Below are positions 55,587 to 64,000 of a stretch of DNA of 64,000 nt, in pieces. Each line of letters opens with the position of its first letter. Position 1 is the first letter of the stretch. The stretch covers positions 21,100 through 85,099 of the forward strand of contig NZ_FOXE01000014.1 in NCBI RefSeq assembly GCF_900115635.1. The letters are read 5' to 3'. Under the pieces are notes generated by a model, which saw only the letters and a program-made list of their open reading frames with translations, was not told where the DNA came from and did not search any database. Both the position numbers and the translations under genes were made by a program. The stretch comes from Oscillibacter sp. PC13. GTDB taxonomy: Bacteria; Bacillota; Clostridia; Oscillospirales; Oscillospiraceae.

Positions 55587-57359
55587 TCAAACAGAGCCTT
55601 CTGCAGACTCCCCCGGCAGGATAACAATCGGCGTTTCCGGTAAGGAATCCGGTACAGAGGGTGTGGTTTCCGGCGGTGCTTCCACCGGGGGCTCCGTGCC
55701 CGATTCCGCCGGAATTTCTGTGGTGCCGGAGGCCGGGGCATCCGGTACGGTCACCGCGGGCAGAGCGGGACCCTTCAGGATGACCTTGTCCCGGACCTTG
55801 TAGTCGCTGGTGGCCTCATAGGTGCTGGAGATCAGATTCCCGTCTCCATCATACAGATTGCGGTAGGTCTTGTACTTATAGCCGGTATAGGGCGTTACCT
55901 TGACCTCCTGCGTACCGGGAGCCAGTGTGGGATCCTCCTGCTCCACCACCTTGAAGGGTGTTGTAGAGAGCTTTTCGTTGGTCATTTTCACGGTGGTGTC
56001 ATCCACTTTGGTGCCCAGGAGCTTCATGGTGAGATAGCCCTTGGAGTAGGTGGCCACGATTTTGATGGGATAGTCCGTGTCGTTTGTGAACTTATAGTCC
56101 GGCCCGCCCCAGGAGACGGTGGCGTCCATGCCGGGGGTGATGTAGGAGGGGACATAGCGGTGGGCGTACCGCTCCGTGATCTCCAGGTTGGCCCGCAGAC
56201 AGGCCAGATACAGCGTGGAAGAGGGCTGGCAGACGCCGCCGCCAATCTCGTCCACAGTCTCCCCCTGGACATAGGCAGGGGCTGCCTGATATCCCTTGGC
56301 GGCGGTGCGCTGGCCGGTAGTGCCGTTGTAGGAAAAGACGTCTCCGCTGTTCAGCACGGTGCCGTTGACTGCGGAGGAGGCCAGCTTTACATTGGAGATG
56401 CGGGCGGCGGTGCCGCCCACCTTGGTGGTGCATTCACCCAGCACGTCCCGGAAGAGAACGCCCTTCAGCTTTTCCGCCGTGACAGTGGGGTACTCTATGG
56501 TGGCGTCAAGCCTGATGGTCTCTCCCGGCGCCGCGGCGTCCAGCAGCTGCTGGGCGGCATCCACGTCAAACTCCGCGCCCATCTGCTCCGGGATGATGGT
56601 GCCGGTGGCGGCATCGTAGCCGGCATTCTTCATCTCGCCGGACACCTCGTCGTAAATCTCCTGGGCGGTGAGCGGCTTGGCAGGAACATCGGTGGTGGGG
56701 CAGTCCATGTGGAAGGGATAGCCACCCTCTGCCAGCCGCGCCTGGATGGAATCCGCCAGAACGCCGGGGTCAATGAGATAGCCGTCCTGGGCGACTGTCA
56801 CAGAAATGCCGTCCTCCGTCAGTGCATAGGAGGTATCAATAGCGGCCCGGGAATATTTTTCTGCCAGTTCCGGCGCCAAGGCGGAGAGCTGGGGGGCGGT
56901 ATTCACTGTCCAGACGCCGCCCTTGCCCAAAAGACACTCCAGATACCGCCAGCCAGTCTGGAAAAAGTTTTTCTCGTGGCAGTAATCATAGGCCCGCTGG
57001 GCGGTGCGGGCCGCGTCAACCGTCACGCCGCCGAGATCCGCATAGGACAACTCAAACGGATCGCACACCAGCATCTGGGTGTCTTCCGTTTCAGTCAGAT
57101 ACAGAGTGAAGGTCTGGTCAAGGTCGGTGGAATCCCTTCCGGTGAACAGCGCCTCAATTTCCTCCACGGTCATCCCGCCCACCGGTGTCATCTCCACCCG
57201 CATCCCGGGGAAGGTGGTATGTAGATCGGCAGCATAGGCACAAAGAGCAAGGTATGCCGCCAACACCACGATTACAATTCCTGCAATGATCACAAGCGGC
57301 TTTTTACCGCCTGCTTTCAGCCTCTTCGGCGCCATGGTTTCATTCGCTGTCTGTTCCAT
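55587..57359 (-). CDS. VanW/G5-domain cell-surface protein
   Basis: 590 residues. Short cytoplasmic start, one transmembrane helix (about 21-44), a peptidoglycan-binding-like region (PG_binding_4 type, repeated about 60-260), a VanW domain (DVFSYNGTTGQRTAAKGY, GGGVCQPSSTLYLA, RYVPSY), a G5-like domain (about 480-540), and a Pro/Glu/Thr-rich tail. VanW proteins act at the wall but their reaction is unknown. AGGAGGG before ATG. Confidence 0.88.
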   Translation of the reverse strand: MEQTANETMAPKRLKAGGKKPLVIIAGIVIVVLAAYLALCAYAADLHTTFPGMRVEMTPVGGMTVEEIEALFTGRDSTDLDQTFTLYLTETEDTQMLVCDPFELSYADLGGVTVDAARTAQRAYDYCHEKNFFQTGWRYLECLLGKGGVWTVNTAPQLSALAPELAEKYSRAAIDTSYALTEDGISVTVAQDGYLIDPGVLADSIQARLAEGGYPFHMDCPTTDVPAKPLTAQEIYDEVSGEMKNAGYDAATGTIIPEQMGAEFDVDAAQQLLDAAAPGETIRLDATIEYPTVTAEKLKGVLFRDVLGECTTKVGGTAARISNVKLASSAVNGTVLNSGDVFSYNGTTGQRTAAKGYQAAPAYVQGETVDEIGGGVCQPSSTLYLACLRANLEITERYAHRYVPSYITPGMDATVSWGGPDYKFTNDTDYPIKIVATYSKGYLTMKLLGTKVDDTTVKMTNEKLSTTPFKVVEQEDPTLAPGTQEVKVTPYTGYKYKTYRNLYDGDGNLISSTYEATSDYKVRDKVILKGPALPAVTVPDAPASGTTEIPAESGTEPPVEAPPETTPSVPDSLPETPIVILPGESAEGSV

Positions 57360-57482
57360 GAAGCCCTCCTGTTGTTACGAAATCTATGGGGACAAGCCGT
57401 GTATACACAGCTTATGCTACTAAGTACACATTTTAGCACAACATTCCCAAAAAAGAGATTACAATCCCGTAACAACAAAGCA

Positions 57483-58295
57483 TCAGGCCTCTTTGGCAGG
57501 GGGTGCCCGCCGCTGCTTTGGAATGCGGATAGTCAAAAGAATGGCGTCCTCCGTCTCCTCCCGACCGCTGACTGCATCCACGCCCGCATCCCGAATCAGC
57601 CGCAGGCCCCGGTCCACACTGTTCAAAAACAGCCGCACGTCTTTGATGATGTAGGTCCGCCTTCCGGCGGGAAGTGTGGATTGAAGGGCGGCCAGCCGCC
57701 GCTCCACGTATGCCTCCGCCTGGGCAACGCTGAGATGGGCCGCGGCAATATGCCGGGCGGCGGAAAGCCGCTCGCTCTCCTCTTCCAAACGGAGCAGGCA
57801 ACGGGCGTGGCGCTCGGAAAGCCCTTCCTGCGTCAGCAGCGCCCGGCAGGCCGGGGAGAGGCGCAGCAGCCGCAATTTGTTCGCTACCGCAGAGGGGGAC
57901 TTTCCAAGCTGCGCTGCTGTCTCCTCCTGTGTCTGGCCGGTTTCCCGGAGAAAAGCGGCAATGGCCGTGGCCTCCTCAAAATAGTGCAGATCCCGGCGCT
58001 GCAGGTTTTCCACCAGTGCCAGCAATGCCGCATCCCGGTCATCGGCCGCAGACTCCAGGCAGGGAACGGTCTCCAGTCCTGCCAGCCTTGCAGCCCGCAG
58101 CCGCCGCTCTCCGGCCACCAGCTCCCAGCCTGTCCCGGTCTGCCGGACGGTGAGCGGCTGCAGGATTCCGTGACGCAGGATAGAATCGGACAATTCCTGC
58201 AGCCCGGCCTTGTCAAAGACTTGCCGAGGCTGCCGGGGGTTTGGGCGGATTTCCTCCGTCCGCAGCTGCAGCACCCGCTGTTCCTTTGGTTCCAT
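57483..58295 (-). CDS. noc: Nucleoid occlusion protein Noc (ParB paralogue)
   Basis: 270 residues. ParB-type N domain IRPNPRQPRQVFDKAGLQEL, VAGERRLRAARLAGLETVP, LVENLQRRDLHYFEEA, HTH QTQEETAAQLGKSPSAVANKLRLLRLSP, then SERHARCLLRLEEE and a Noc-like end. Noc binds its own sites and keeps division off the nucleoid; ParB proper is at 40.6 kb. GGGAGGTGG before ATG. Confidence 0.85.
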   Translation of the reverse strand: MEPKEQRVLQLRTEEIRPNPRQPRQVFDKAGLQELSDSILRHGILQPLTVRQTGTGWELVAGERRLRAARLAGLETVPCLESAADDRDAALLALVENLQRRDLHYFEEATAIAAFLRETGQTQEETAAQLGKSPSAVANKLRLLRLSPACRALLTQEGLSERHARCLLRLEEESERLSAARHIAAAHLSVAQAEAYVERRLAALQSTLPAGRRTYIIKDVRLFLNSVDRGLRLIRDAGVDAVSGREETEDAILLTIRIPKQRRAPPAKEA

Positions 58296-58422
58296 GGAAC
58301 CACCTCCCATGATTTCCCTTCATTGTACAGAATACAGCGGAAAAAGAACCGGGAATTTGGTCGAATACCAAGGATCCGATCAAAAAATGCGCGGGCTTCC
58401 CGCGCATTTTGAAAAGCTGTAT

Positions 58423-59421
58423 TCAAGGGGAAAGGGGCGTTTCCTCCAAATGCCGCTCGTAAGCGGCCTGATCCGCCCGGCCAAGCGCCGTACGGCGCAT
58501 CGTCTGCACCACAAGGGATACCACCAGATGGAGGAACATCGGTGTAAAGGCCACTGGAAAAAGACTTTCGCTTGGAAAGTACTGCATGGCCAGCACCGAG
58601 CCCGCGCTGATATTGCGCATGCCTCCGGCCAGGGTCATTGTCTGGATAGAGGGAAAATCCAGCTTCAGGAACCGGGCGGCGCAAAAGCTGATGAAAAAGC
58701 TCAAAACGCAAAGGCCAAAGACGGAGAAAATCAACAGAATCAGTGATCGGTCAATCTCATAAAGGAACTTGGAACAATCCGCCGCATTGCACACAAAAAT
58801 AATCAGCATGCAGATCTTGGAAAATGGAGACAGGCGCGGCTTCAGCGTTTTGGAAATCTTCCCGCCCGTCGCCTGATAGAGCGCCATGCCGATCAGCGCG
58901 GGAATGGCAATCATGTACAGAAGATCCCGGATCATGCCGGCAGCGTCGATTTCCACCACAGAGCCGAGAAGAAGCCGCAGTGTTGTGGGAATTACCAGGG
59001 GCGCCAGAAGGGTGTCCAGCAGGATGATGGAAAGGGCCATGGGCGTGTTGCCCCGGCAGAGCCCAATCCAGACCAGAGCCAGCACGCCGGTGGGCACTGC
59101 GAATTCCAGGACCAGTCCGGTGATAAAATACGGCTCGTCGGGAAACAGCAGGCTGCCGGTTCCAAAGGCCAGCACCGGCATCAGCACGTGCAGGATGAAA
59201 AAGACCACCAGCACCGGCAGGGGATGCAGGATCACCTGGCCCATTTCCCGAAAGCCGGCGCTGAGGCTGTTGGAAAAGGTCACGAGAAAGAAGAGGGCGG
59301 GGACCAGTGCGCCTAAGGGGCTGAATACCCGGGGGAGAGCGATACCAACCGCAGCACAGAGGAGGATGGTGGCGGGCATATGCCGGGAGGTAAGCTGATC
59401 CATCCGATATAAGTACTTCAA
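58423..59421 (-). CDS. Bile acid:sodium symporter (BASS) family transporter
   Basis: 332 residues, nine or ten hydrophobic spans. GLVLEFAVPTGVLALVWIGLCRGNTPMALS and LAGGMRNISAGSVLAMQYF match the two crossing-helix regions of BASS carriers. Substrate cannot be told; bacterial members take up organic anions including pantoate and keto acids. TTG start after GGAG; an ATG six codons on is the alternative. Confidence 0.82.
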   Translation of the reverse strand: MKYLYRMDQLTSRHMPATILLCAAVGIALPRVFSPLGALVPALFFLVTFSNSLSAGFREMGQVILHPLPVLVVFFILHVLMPVLAFGTGSLLFPDEPYFITGLVLEFAVPTGVLALVWIGLCRGNTPMALSIILLDTLLAPLVIPTTLRLLLGSVVEIDAAGMIRDLLYMIAIPALIGMALYQATGGKISKTLKPRLSPFSKICMLIIFVCNAADCSKFLYEIDRSLILLIFSVFGLCVLSFFISFCAARFLKLDFPSIQTMTLAGGMRNISAGSVLAMQYFPSESLFPVAFTPMFLHLVVSLVVQTMRRTALGRADQAAYERHLEETPLSP

Positions 59422-59464
59422 AGAAAACGCTCCATTTCCTGAAAATTTGTGTCCGGCGGGAAAA

Positions 59465-60418
59465 TCAGCAGCAGGTGTAGGCGAACCAGCCCTCGGATTC
59501 ACGGCTTTCCAGGAGTTTCAGGCCGGCGGCGCGCAGCTTGCCCGCCACCTCCTCCGCCCGGTCGTCGATGATGCCGGAGCAGAGGAAGACGCCGCCGGGT
59601 GCCAGCAGGCCCCGCACCGCCGGGGCCAGGGCAATGATGACGTCCGCCACAATGTTCGCCAGTACGACGTCATAGCCGCCGTCGATTTCCGCCTGAAGGG
59701 CGCGGTTTGTCAGAATGTCCCCCACGCGGACTGTATAGGTGTCCGGCCCGATGCCGTTGAGGGCGGCGTTTTCATAGGCCACATCCAGGCACTTGTCATC
59801 AATGTCGCAGGCAAAGGCATGGGCTGCCCCCAGCCGCAGCGCCGCAATGGAGAGAATCCCGCTGCCGCAGCCAAGGTCCAGCACCCGTTCGCCGCCGTGA
59901 ATCCGCTGCTCCAGCGCGGTCAGACACAGCCGGGTGGTGGCGTGGCTGCCGGTGCCGAAGGTCAGGCCCGGATCCAGAATCAGCGGAATGCGGCCCTTTG
60001 GATCTGCGGTCTCCCACTGAGGCACCACCAGAAGCCGCTCCCCGATCTCCATGGGACGGTAGTACTGCTTCCAGTTATTCTCCCAGTCGGCGTCCTCCAG
60101 GTTTTCCAGCGTCATCAGCAGCGTGCCGCAGTCCGTGCGGCTGTGTTTGAGCTGGGCTAGGGCGATGCGGACCTCGCCCAGCTTGGCAAAGCCCGCCTCG
60201 TCCGCCTCCAGATAAAAGGTGACGCGGGATTTGCCCTCCATGCGTTTTTCCAACTCTTCGTCCACATAGTCCCAGTACTGATGGTTGTTTTCCAAAAATT
60301 CCTGAAATTCTGTTTCATCGTCAATCACCACGCCGTCGATTCCAAGAGAGGAGAGCATGGTTTCCACGGCCTCGAGTCCGGCGTGGGTGGTGTCAATATG
60401 CAGTTCCAGCCACTTCAT
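59465..60418 (-). CDS. prmA: Ribosomal protein L11 methyltransferase
   Basis: 317 residues. N-terminal L11-recognition domain, then DPGLTFGTGSHATTRLCL, the SAM motif VLDLGCGSGILSIAA and VLANIVADVI. Trimethylates L11. Confidence 0.96.
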   Translation of the reverse strand: MKWLELHIDTTHAGLEAVETMLSSLGIDGVVIDDETEFQEFLENNHQYWDYVDEELEKRMEGKSRVTFYLEADEAGFAKLGEVRIALAQLKHSRTDCGTLLMTLENLEDADWENNWKQYYRPMEIGERLLVVPQWETADPKGRIPLILDPGLTFGTGSHATTRLCLTALEQRIHGGERVLDLGCGSGILSIAALRLGAAHAFACDIDDKCLDVAYENAALNGIGPDTYTVRVGDILTNRALQAEIDGGYDVVLANIVADVIIALAPAVRGLLAPGGVFLCSGIIDDRAEEVAGKLRAAGLKLLESRESEGWFAYTCC

Positions 60419-60505
60419 TAAGAGATAGCCATCCTTTCCTTATGAGATCAGAGCCAGGGAAGACGTACCGCGTGCGTCCGCAGCCAAACGTACCCTGGGA
60501 TCGGA

Positions 60506-61378
60506 TTACCGCTTGCTGCCCAGAAAGAACAGCGCCACCGTGCCGGGGCCGGAATGGTTGCCAATGACGGGCCCCACGAAATTCAAATGAATGTCCTGGT
60601 TGCCGAAACGGCGGGTAATCTCGTCCGCAACAAGAAGAGCGTCCCCCTCACAGTCACCATGGCTGATAAACACCGGGGTATTTGCCGGATCCAGGGCAGT
60701 TTCCGCCATGTGGTCCACCAGTGCCAAAAGGGAGGCTTTCCGGCCACGCGCCTTGCTGACAGGCGTCAGATGACCGCCGTCGTCCACATGCATGACGGGC
60801 TTGATGGCCAGCATCGTGCCGAACAGGGCTGTGGCGGCGCTGATGCGGCCGCCGCGCTTCAGGTGGTTCAAATCATCCACAGTGAACCAGTGGCAGATAT
60901 CACCCTTGGTTGCCTCTGCAAAGGCCCGGACCTCTCCGATGGAGTGGCCCTTTGCCCGCTCCTGGGCGCACAGGTACAGCAGCAGACCCTGGCCCAGAGA
61001 GGCACACAGAGAATCCACCACAAAAATTTTGGCCTCCGGAAATTCACTTCTCAAATCACTTGCCGCAATGGCGGCGGACTGATAGGTGGTGGAGAGGGCG
61101 GAGGAGAAGTTGATACAGAGAATGTCCTTCTCCTGCATCAGAAATTCCCGCATTTTTCCGGAAAAGTCCCCCACGCTGACAGCGGAGGTGGTGGCGGTGT
61201 CCCCTGTCCGAATCCGGGAATAAAACTCCTCAAAACCGATTTCCCGCCCATCCAGCCAGTTGCGGTAGACGTCGTCTCCCATCTGCAGGCTCAGGGGCAG
61301 GACCACCAGTCCCAGATCGTCGGCCATCTGAGCCGTCATATCGCAGCAGCTGTCAGTCATCAAAACAAAATCACGCAT
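60506..61378 (-). CDS. DegV-family fatty-acid-binding protein
   Basis: 290 residues. DSCCDMTAQMADDLG, DTATTSAVSVGDF, INFSSALSTTYQSA and LNHLKRGGRIS are DegV (FakB) signatures; these proteins hold a fatty acid for FakA kinase. No fakA is in the window. Starts 3 bp after the DUF1836 gene. Confidence 0.93.
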   Translation of the reverse strand: MRDFVLMTDSCCDMTAQMADDLGLVVLPLSLQMGDDVYRNWLDGREIGFEEFYSRIRTGDTATTSAVSVGDFSGKMREFLMQEKDILCINFSSALSTTYQSAAIAASDLRSEFPEAKIFVVDSLCASLGQGLLLYLCAQERAKGHSIGEVRAFAEATKGDICHWFTVDDLNHLKRGGRISAATALFGTMLAIKPVMHVDDGGHLTPVSKARGRKASLLALVDHMAETALDPANTPVFISHGDCEGDALLVADEITRRFGNQDIHLNFVGPVIGNHSGPGTVALFFLGSKR

Positions 61379-61381
61379 GGT

Positions 61382-61960
61382 TTACCGATCCCCCTTATCC
61401 TTTCCGGACTTCTCTTTCGCCCGCGGCTTTGCAGCCGCCTCTTTGGCGGCTTCCTCCCGCTGGGCCCGCAGCAGTGACACATACCGGCTGCTGGCAACGC
61501 CAGCAGCATAGCTCAGTAAAGCAAAGTGAATGGCGGCATCCGCCAAGTCGTCCTCTCCGGTCCGGTCTTCCATCTCCCGGGCGGTGAGGTCCAGGGCCTT
61601 GTCCAGGCTGGAACAGAAGGCGGCGTAGCCGTCGGCGATGGGCCGGTCTCCGTGAAGCTCCTCTTTAATTAAAAGGTCCATGTCCCGGGTGGACATGACG
61701 TGCTTCAATATACAGATGGCAGTCAGATATGCCAGGTGCTCCCGGCTGTACTTCTTGCCTTCCGCCCTGGGAACCAGTCCGCTTTTTGTGTAGTTGTTCA
61801 CCATGGCGGCGGTCAGGCCGTCATCCTCGTCAAACCGGATGACCTGGCGATCCATGTAGCTGAGCACCTGGTCCATATACAGGGCAAAATCCGGCAGTTG
61901 ATCCCAGGCGACCGGCCGCTGGGTTTGCAGCCGCTCCCGGAAAACAGACAGGTTATACAT
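61382..61960 (-). CDS. DUF1836 protein (YkrK-like)
   Basis: 192 residues. MDRQVIRFDEDDGLTAAMVNNYTKSGLVPRAEGKKYSREHLAYLTAICILKHVMS is a MerR-like helix-turn-helix typical of DUF1836, followed by a helical region and a Lys/Ala tail. Probably a regulator. AAAGGAG before ATG. Confidence 0.85.
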   Translation of the reverse strand: MYNLSVFRERLQTQRPVAWDQLPDFALYMDQVLSYMDRQVIRFDEDDGLTAAMVNNYTKSGLVPRAEGKKYSREHLAYLTAICILKHVMSTRDMDLLIKEELHGDRPIADGYAAFCSSLDKALDLTAREMEDRTGEDDLADAAIHFALLSYAAGVASSRYVSLLRAQREEAAKEAAAKPRAKEKSGKDKGDR

Positions 61961-62065
61961 CGCTGAAGACTCCTTTACCTTGAGATAAAAACTTGCATAC
62001 AGCCAGTCTATCACGGCAAAACGGTTTTGTAAATGATGTTTTATAAGGATGCAAACCAGCTTTCT

Positions 62066-63442
62066 CTACTTTCCGACACAAAACCGCTCAAAAATCCGGG
62101 AGACAATCTCCTCCCGGGCAGATTTTCCCGTCAGCTCCCCCAAGGCTCCCAGCGCTTCCTCCACATCTGTGAGGACGGCATCCGGCGTCAGGCCGCCCTC
62201 CAGCGCCGAAAGGCCCCGGCGAATGGCATTCTGCGCCCGGCGGGCGGCGTCCTGCTGGCGCTCAGAGGTCAAAACGGCCCCATCGGGAATTGCGCCGTCG
62301 GGAAACAGAGCTGCCACGGCGTGCTCCAGGTCATCCAGCCCCTCCCCGGTGACGGAGGAGACGGAGAGCACAGCGGCCGGGGGATGCTGATCCGGCTGCC
62401 AGGAGATAAAAGGAACCGGAGCAGAGGGCAAATCGGCCTTGCTCCCGATGAGAATCCACCGCTCCTGCTGGGCGGCCAGGGCCAAAATGGCCTCATCCTC
62501 AGCGGTAAAGGGGCGGCTTGTGTCCACCACGGCCAGCACCAGATCGGCGGATTCCACAGCCTGCCTGGAACGGGCAACGCCCAGGCGCTCCACGGTGTCG
62601 TTTGTCTCCCGGATACCGGCGGTGTCGATCAGCCGCAGCAGTACCCCGCCGCAGAGAACCGCCTCCTCCACCGTATCCCGGGTGGTGCCGGGAATTTCGG
62701 TGACAATCGCCCGGTCATAGCCCGCAAGGGCGTTCAGCAGGGAGGATTTCCCGGCATTGGGACGGCCCACAATGGCGGTGCGGACGCCGTGCTTCAGCAC
62801 CCGTCCGCGGCCGCAGGTGGCCAGCAGCCGGTCCAGCGTCCGACAGGAGGCCCGGAGGGCGCCGGCAATGTCCGTGGGCCGGATGTCCTCAATATCCTCA
62901 TCCGGATAGTCCACCACGGCATAAAACTGGCTGGAGATATTCAGCAAAGTGTCATAAATGGCCTCAAAATCCCGGCGGAGGGATCCGTCCAGCTGGGCGG
63001 CGGCGTTCCGGGCGGCGGCGGCGGTTTCCGCGTCAATCAAATCCACCACGGCTTCCGCCTGAGTCAGATCCAGGCGGCCGTTCAAAAAGGCCCGGCGGGT
63101 AAATTCCCCGGCCCTTGCCTGCCGGGCGCCTGCGGCAAAGAGAGCCGAGAGCAGCTCCCGCAGCACCACGGGGGAACCGTGACAGTGAAATTCGGCGGAG
63201 TCCTCGCCGGTATAGCTGTGGGGGCCGGGAAACCGCACAGCCAGACCCCGGTCAATCACACGTCCCTGAGCGTCCAGCATTTCACCAAACGCCATCTTCC
63301 GGGACTCCAACTGAGCGAAGGGCCTGCCGGCGGAGGCCCGGAACACCTGATCGCACAGGGTAAAGCACCCCGGCCCGGACACCCGGACAATCCCGATAGC
63401 CGTGGCGGCGCTGCCGGTGGCAATGGCGGCGATGACATCCAT
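62066..63442 (-). CDS. mnmE: tRNA modification GTPase MnmE
   Basis: 458 residues. N-terminal tetrahydrofolate-binding domain (AAIATGSAATAIGIVRVSG), helical domain with inserted GTPase: GRPNAGKSSLLNAL, TTRDTVEE, DTAGIRET, GSKADLP, and the C-terminal Cys motif FCVGK. With MnmG it modifies the wobble uridine. mnmG is not adjacent, and jag, its usual neighbour, is at 13 kb. Confidence 0.97.
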   Translation of the reverse strand: MDVIAAIATGSAATAIGIVRVSGPGCFTLCDQVFRASAGRPFAQLESRKMAFGEMLDAQGRVIDRGLAVRFPGPHSYTGEDSAEFHCHGSPVVLRELLSALFAAGARQARAGEFTRRAFLNGRLDLTQAEAVVDLIDAETAAAARNAAAQLDGSLRRDFEAIYDTLLNISSQFYAVVDYPDEDIEDIRPTDIAGALRASCRTLDRLLATCGRGRVLKHGVRTAIVGRPNAGKSSLLNALAGYDRAIVTEIPGTTRDTVEEAVLCGGVLLRLIDTAGIRETNDTVERLGVARSRQAVESADLVLAVVDTSRPFTAEDEAILALAAQQERWILIGSKADLPSAPVPFISWQPDQHPPAAVLSVSSVTGEGLDDLEHAVAALFPDGAIPDGAVLTSERQQDAARRAQNAIRRGLSALEGGLTPDAVLTDVEEALGALGELTGKSAREEIVSRIFERFCVGK

Positions 63443-63773
63443 AGTGTTTCCTCCCTGATAGTTGTCGGATAGAGAAAGGCCGCCTTCCGGTTCTCATCAG
63501 ATTGAGCAAACGCAAAATAGCGCCAACAGCCGGACGGTCAGGCATGAGGGTTTCTACAATTAAATTCGTACAGGATCCATTATAGTGCCGGAGCAAGAGA
63601 GTTGCAAGTCCTTGGCTTGATGAGCAGAGGGCAGTTCTACCCACGGGTTTTTGGGCAGGAAGTAGAAATGTGTCAAATTATCCAAGAAATAGAAAGGGAA
63701 ATTATAAAAAGCAACAATTAAAAATTGCAAAAAAATCATAAAAATGCATCTAGTTTTGTAACTCGTGCGTGCT

Positions 63774-63779
63774 ATGATG
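63774..63779 (+). promoter_or_regulatory. Extended -10 promoter of the secreted protein gene
   Basis: TGCTATGAT (63771-63779) is an extended -10; the -35 is weak. The 63443-63807 gap also includes the mnmE promoter zone. Confidence 0.45.
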
Positions 63780-63807
63780 TATGCATCAAAAGCAAGGAGA
63801 GAGAAAC

Positions 63808-64000
63808 ATGAAAAAAGGAAGACGGCTCAAAACCCGCTTAATCGCGATAATGATGGCTCTGACCATGATGGTAAGCATCGGCGTAACCTCTGCCAGTGCG
63901 CACGGCAACGGAAAGGGAAGCGAAAATGGTGTGGGTCATCAGAAATATGACGACCCGACAAACATTACCGGTAATGGAAAAGGCAAGGGGCACTCCAGAC
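63808..64000 (+). CDS. Secreted protein, partial (5' end only)
   Basis: 64 codons visible: MKKGRRLKTRLIAIMMALTM then MVSIGVTSASA gives a signal peptide with AxA cleavage; the mature part is Gly/Asn/Lys/His-rich (HGNGKGSENGVGHQ). AAGGAGAGAG upstream. Cut by the window end; family unknown. Confidence 0.75.
   Translation, partial: MKKGRRLKTRLIAIMMALTMMVSIGVTSASAHGNGKGSENGVGHQKYDDPTNITGNGKGKGHSR

Noticed and set aside
63443..63807. Possible genes in the gap before the last secreted protein
   Set aside because: Only promoter-like AT-rich sequence is visible; short frames have no supporting signals.
1..64000. CRISPR arrays, tRNA or rRNA genes, prophage or insertion-sequence transposase
   Set aside because: I looked for regular spaced repeats, tRNA-like ends, rRNA stretches and transposase-like proteins and saw none.

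Overview
The window is chromosomal DNA around the replication origin of a low-complexity, moderately GC-rich member of the Clostridia (Firmicutes). Gene content and style point to the Oscillospiraceae group (Flavonifractor, Oscillibacter or Lawsonibacter-like): canonical Firmicutes origin order, Noc plus ParA/ParB, RemB, DnaD/DnaC-type helicase loading genes, T-box leaders on tRNA synthetase genes, S-layer homology (SLH) proteins and many TTG starts. The family assignment is inference from gene content. I saw no rRNA, tRNA or CRISPR array.

Layout. (1) 1-11.3 kb, minus strand: gyrA (cut by the window edge), a lipoprotein, gyrB, small membrane proteins, remB, recF, yaaA, dnaN and dnaA. An oriC candidate with four TTTTCCACA DnaA boxes lies between dnaA and dnaN, and a tandem repeat made from the recF 3' end lies just after recF. 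(2) 11.1-14 kb, plus strand: rpmH, rnpA, yidD, yidC, jag. (3) 14-18 kb: an AT-richer module of a LysR regulator, a LarA-like (DUF2088) enzyme and a TRAP solute receptor with no permease genes. (4) 18-26 kb: T-box-controlled glyS, a purine permease, msrA, an AlaX-type tRNA editing enzyme and a GH3 lipoprotein. (5) 26.5-27.4 kb: two XRE regulators, the second joined through a G9 tract to a small DUF6514-like gene. (6) 27.5-34.7 kb: one minus-strand gene string hisS - small membrane protein - SLH protein - SLH/PPIase-like protein - aspS, behind a T-box leader whose specifier and discriminator positions both read as aspartate. (7) 34.7-42.5 kb: mgsA, a MinD-like ATPase, rsmG, mscL, an SLH protein, serS, parB and parA, with two perfect parS sites flanking the parAB block. 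(8) 42.5-51.7 kb: a GH13 enzyme and the morphogenesis/housekeeping string zapA - U32 - dut - maf - mreC - mreD - mrdA. (9) 52-54 kb, plus strand: DnaD-like and DnaC-like helicase loading genes. (10) 54-64 kb: a second DUF6514-like gene, a decayed TRAP permease fragment, a VanW/G5 protein, noc, a BASS transporter, prmA, degV, a DUF1836 gene, mnmE and the start of a secreted protein.

How it fits together. Most genes serve replication initiation, chromosome segregation, cell-wall elongation, protein insertion and tRNA charging. Two features are unusual. First, from about 27 to 63 kb nearly all genes, many of them essential, are on the minus strand, pointing back toward the origin at 9-11 kb, and mnmE is 48 kb from jag, its usual neighbour. 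This suggests an inversion or rearrangement next to the origin. Second, several non-coding repeats sit in gaps: a 163-bp tandem repeat after recF, a dispersed repeat of about 150 bp whose 55-bp module is inverted between copies, a 44-bp direct repeat beside parS, and an inverted-repeat (MITE-like) element upstream of the glyS leader.
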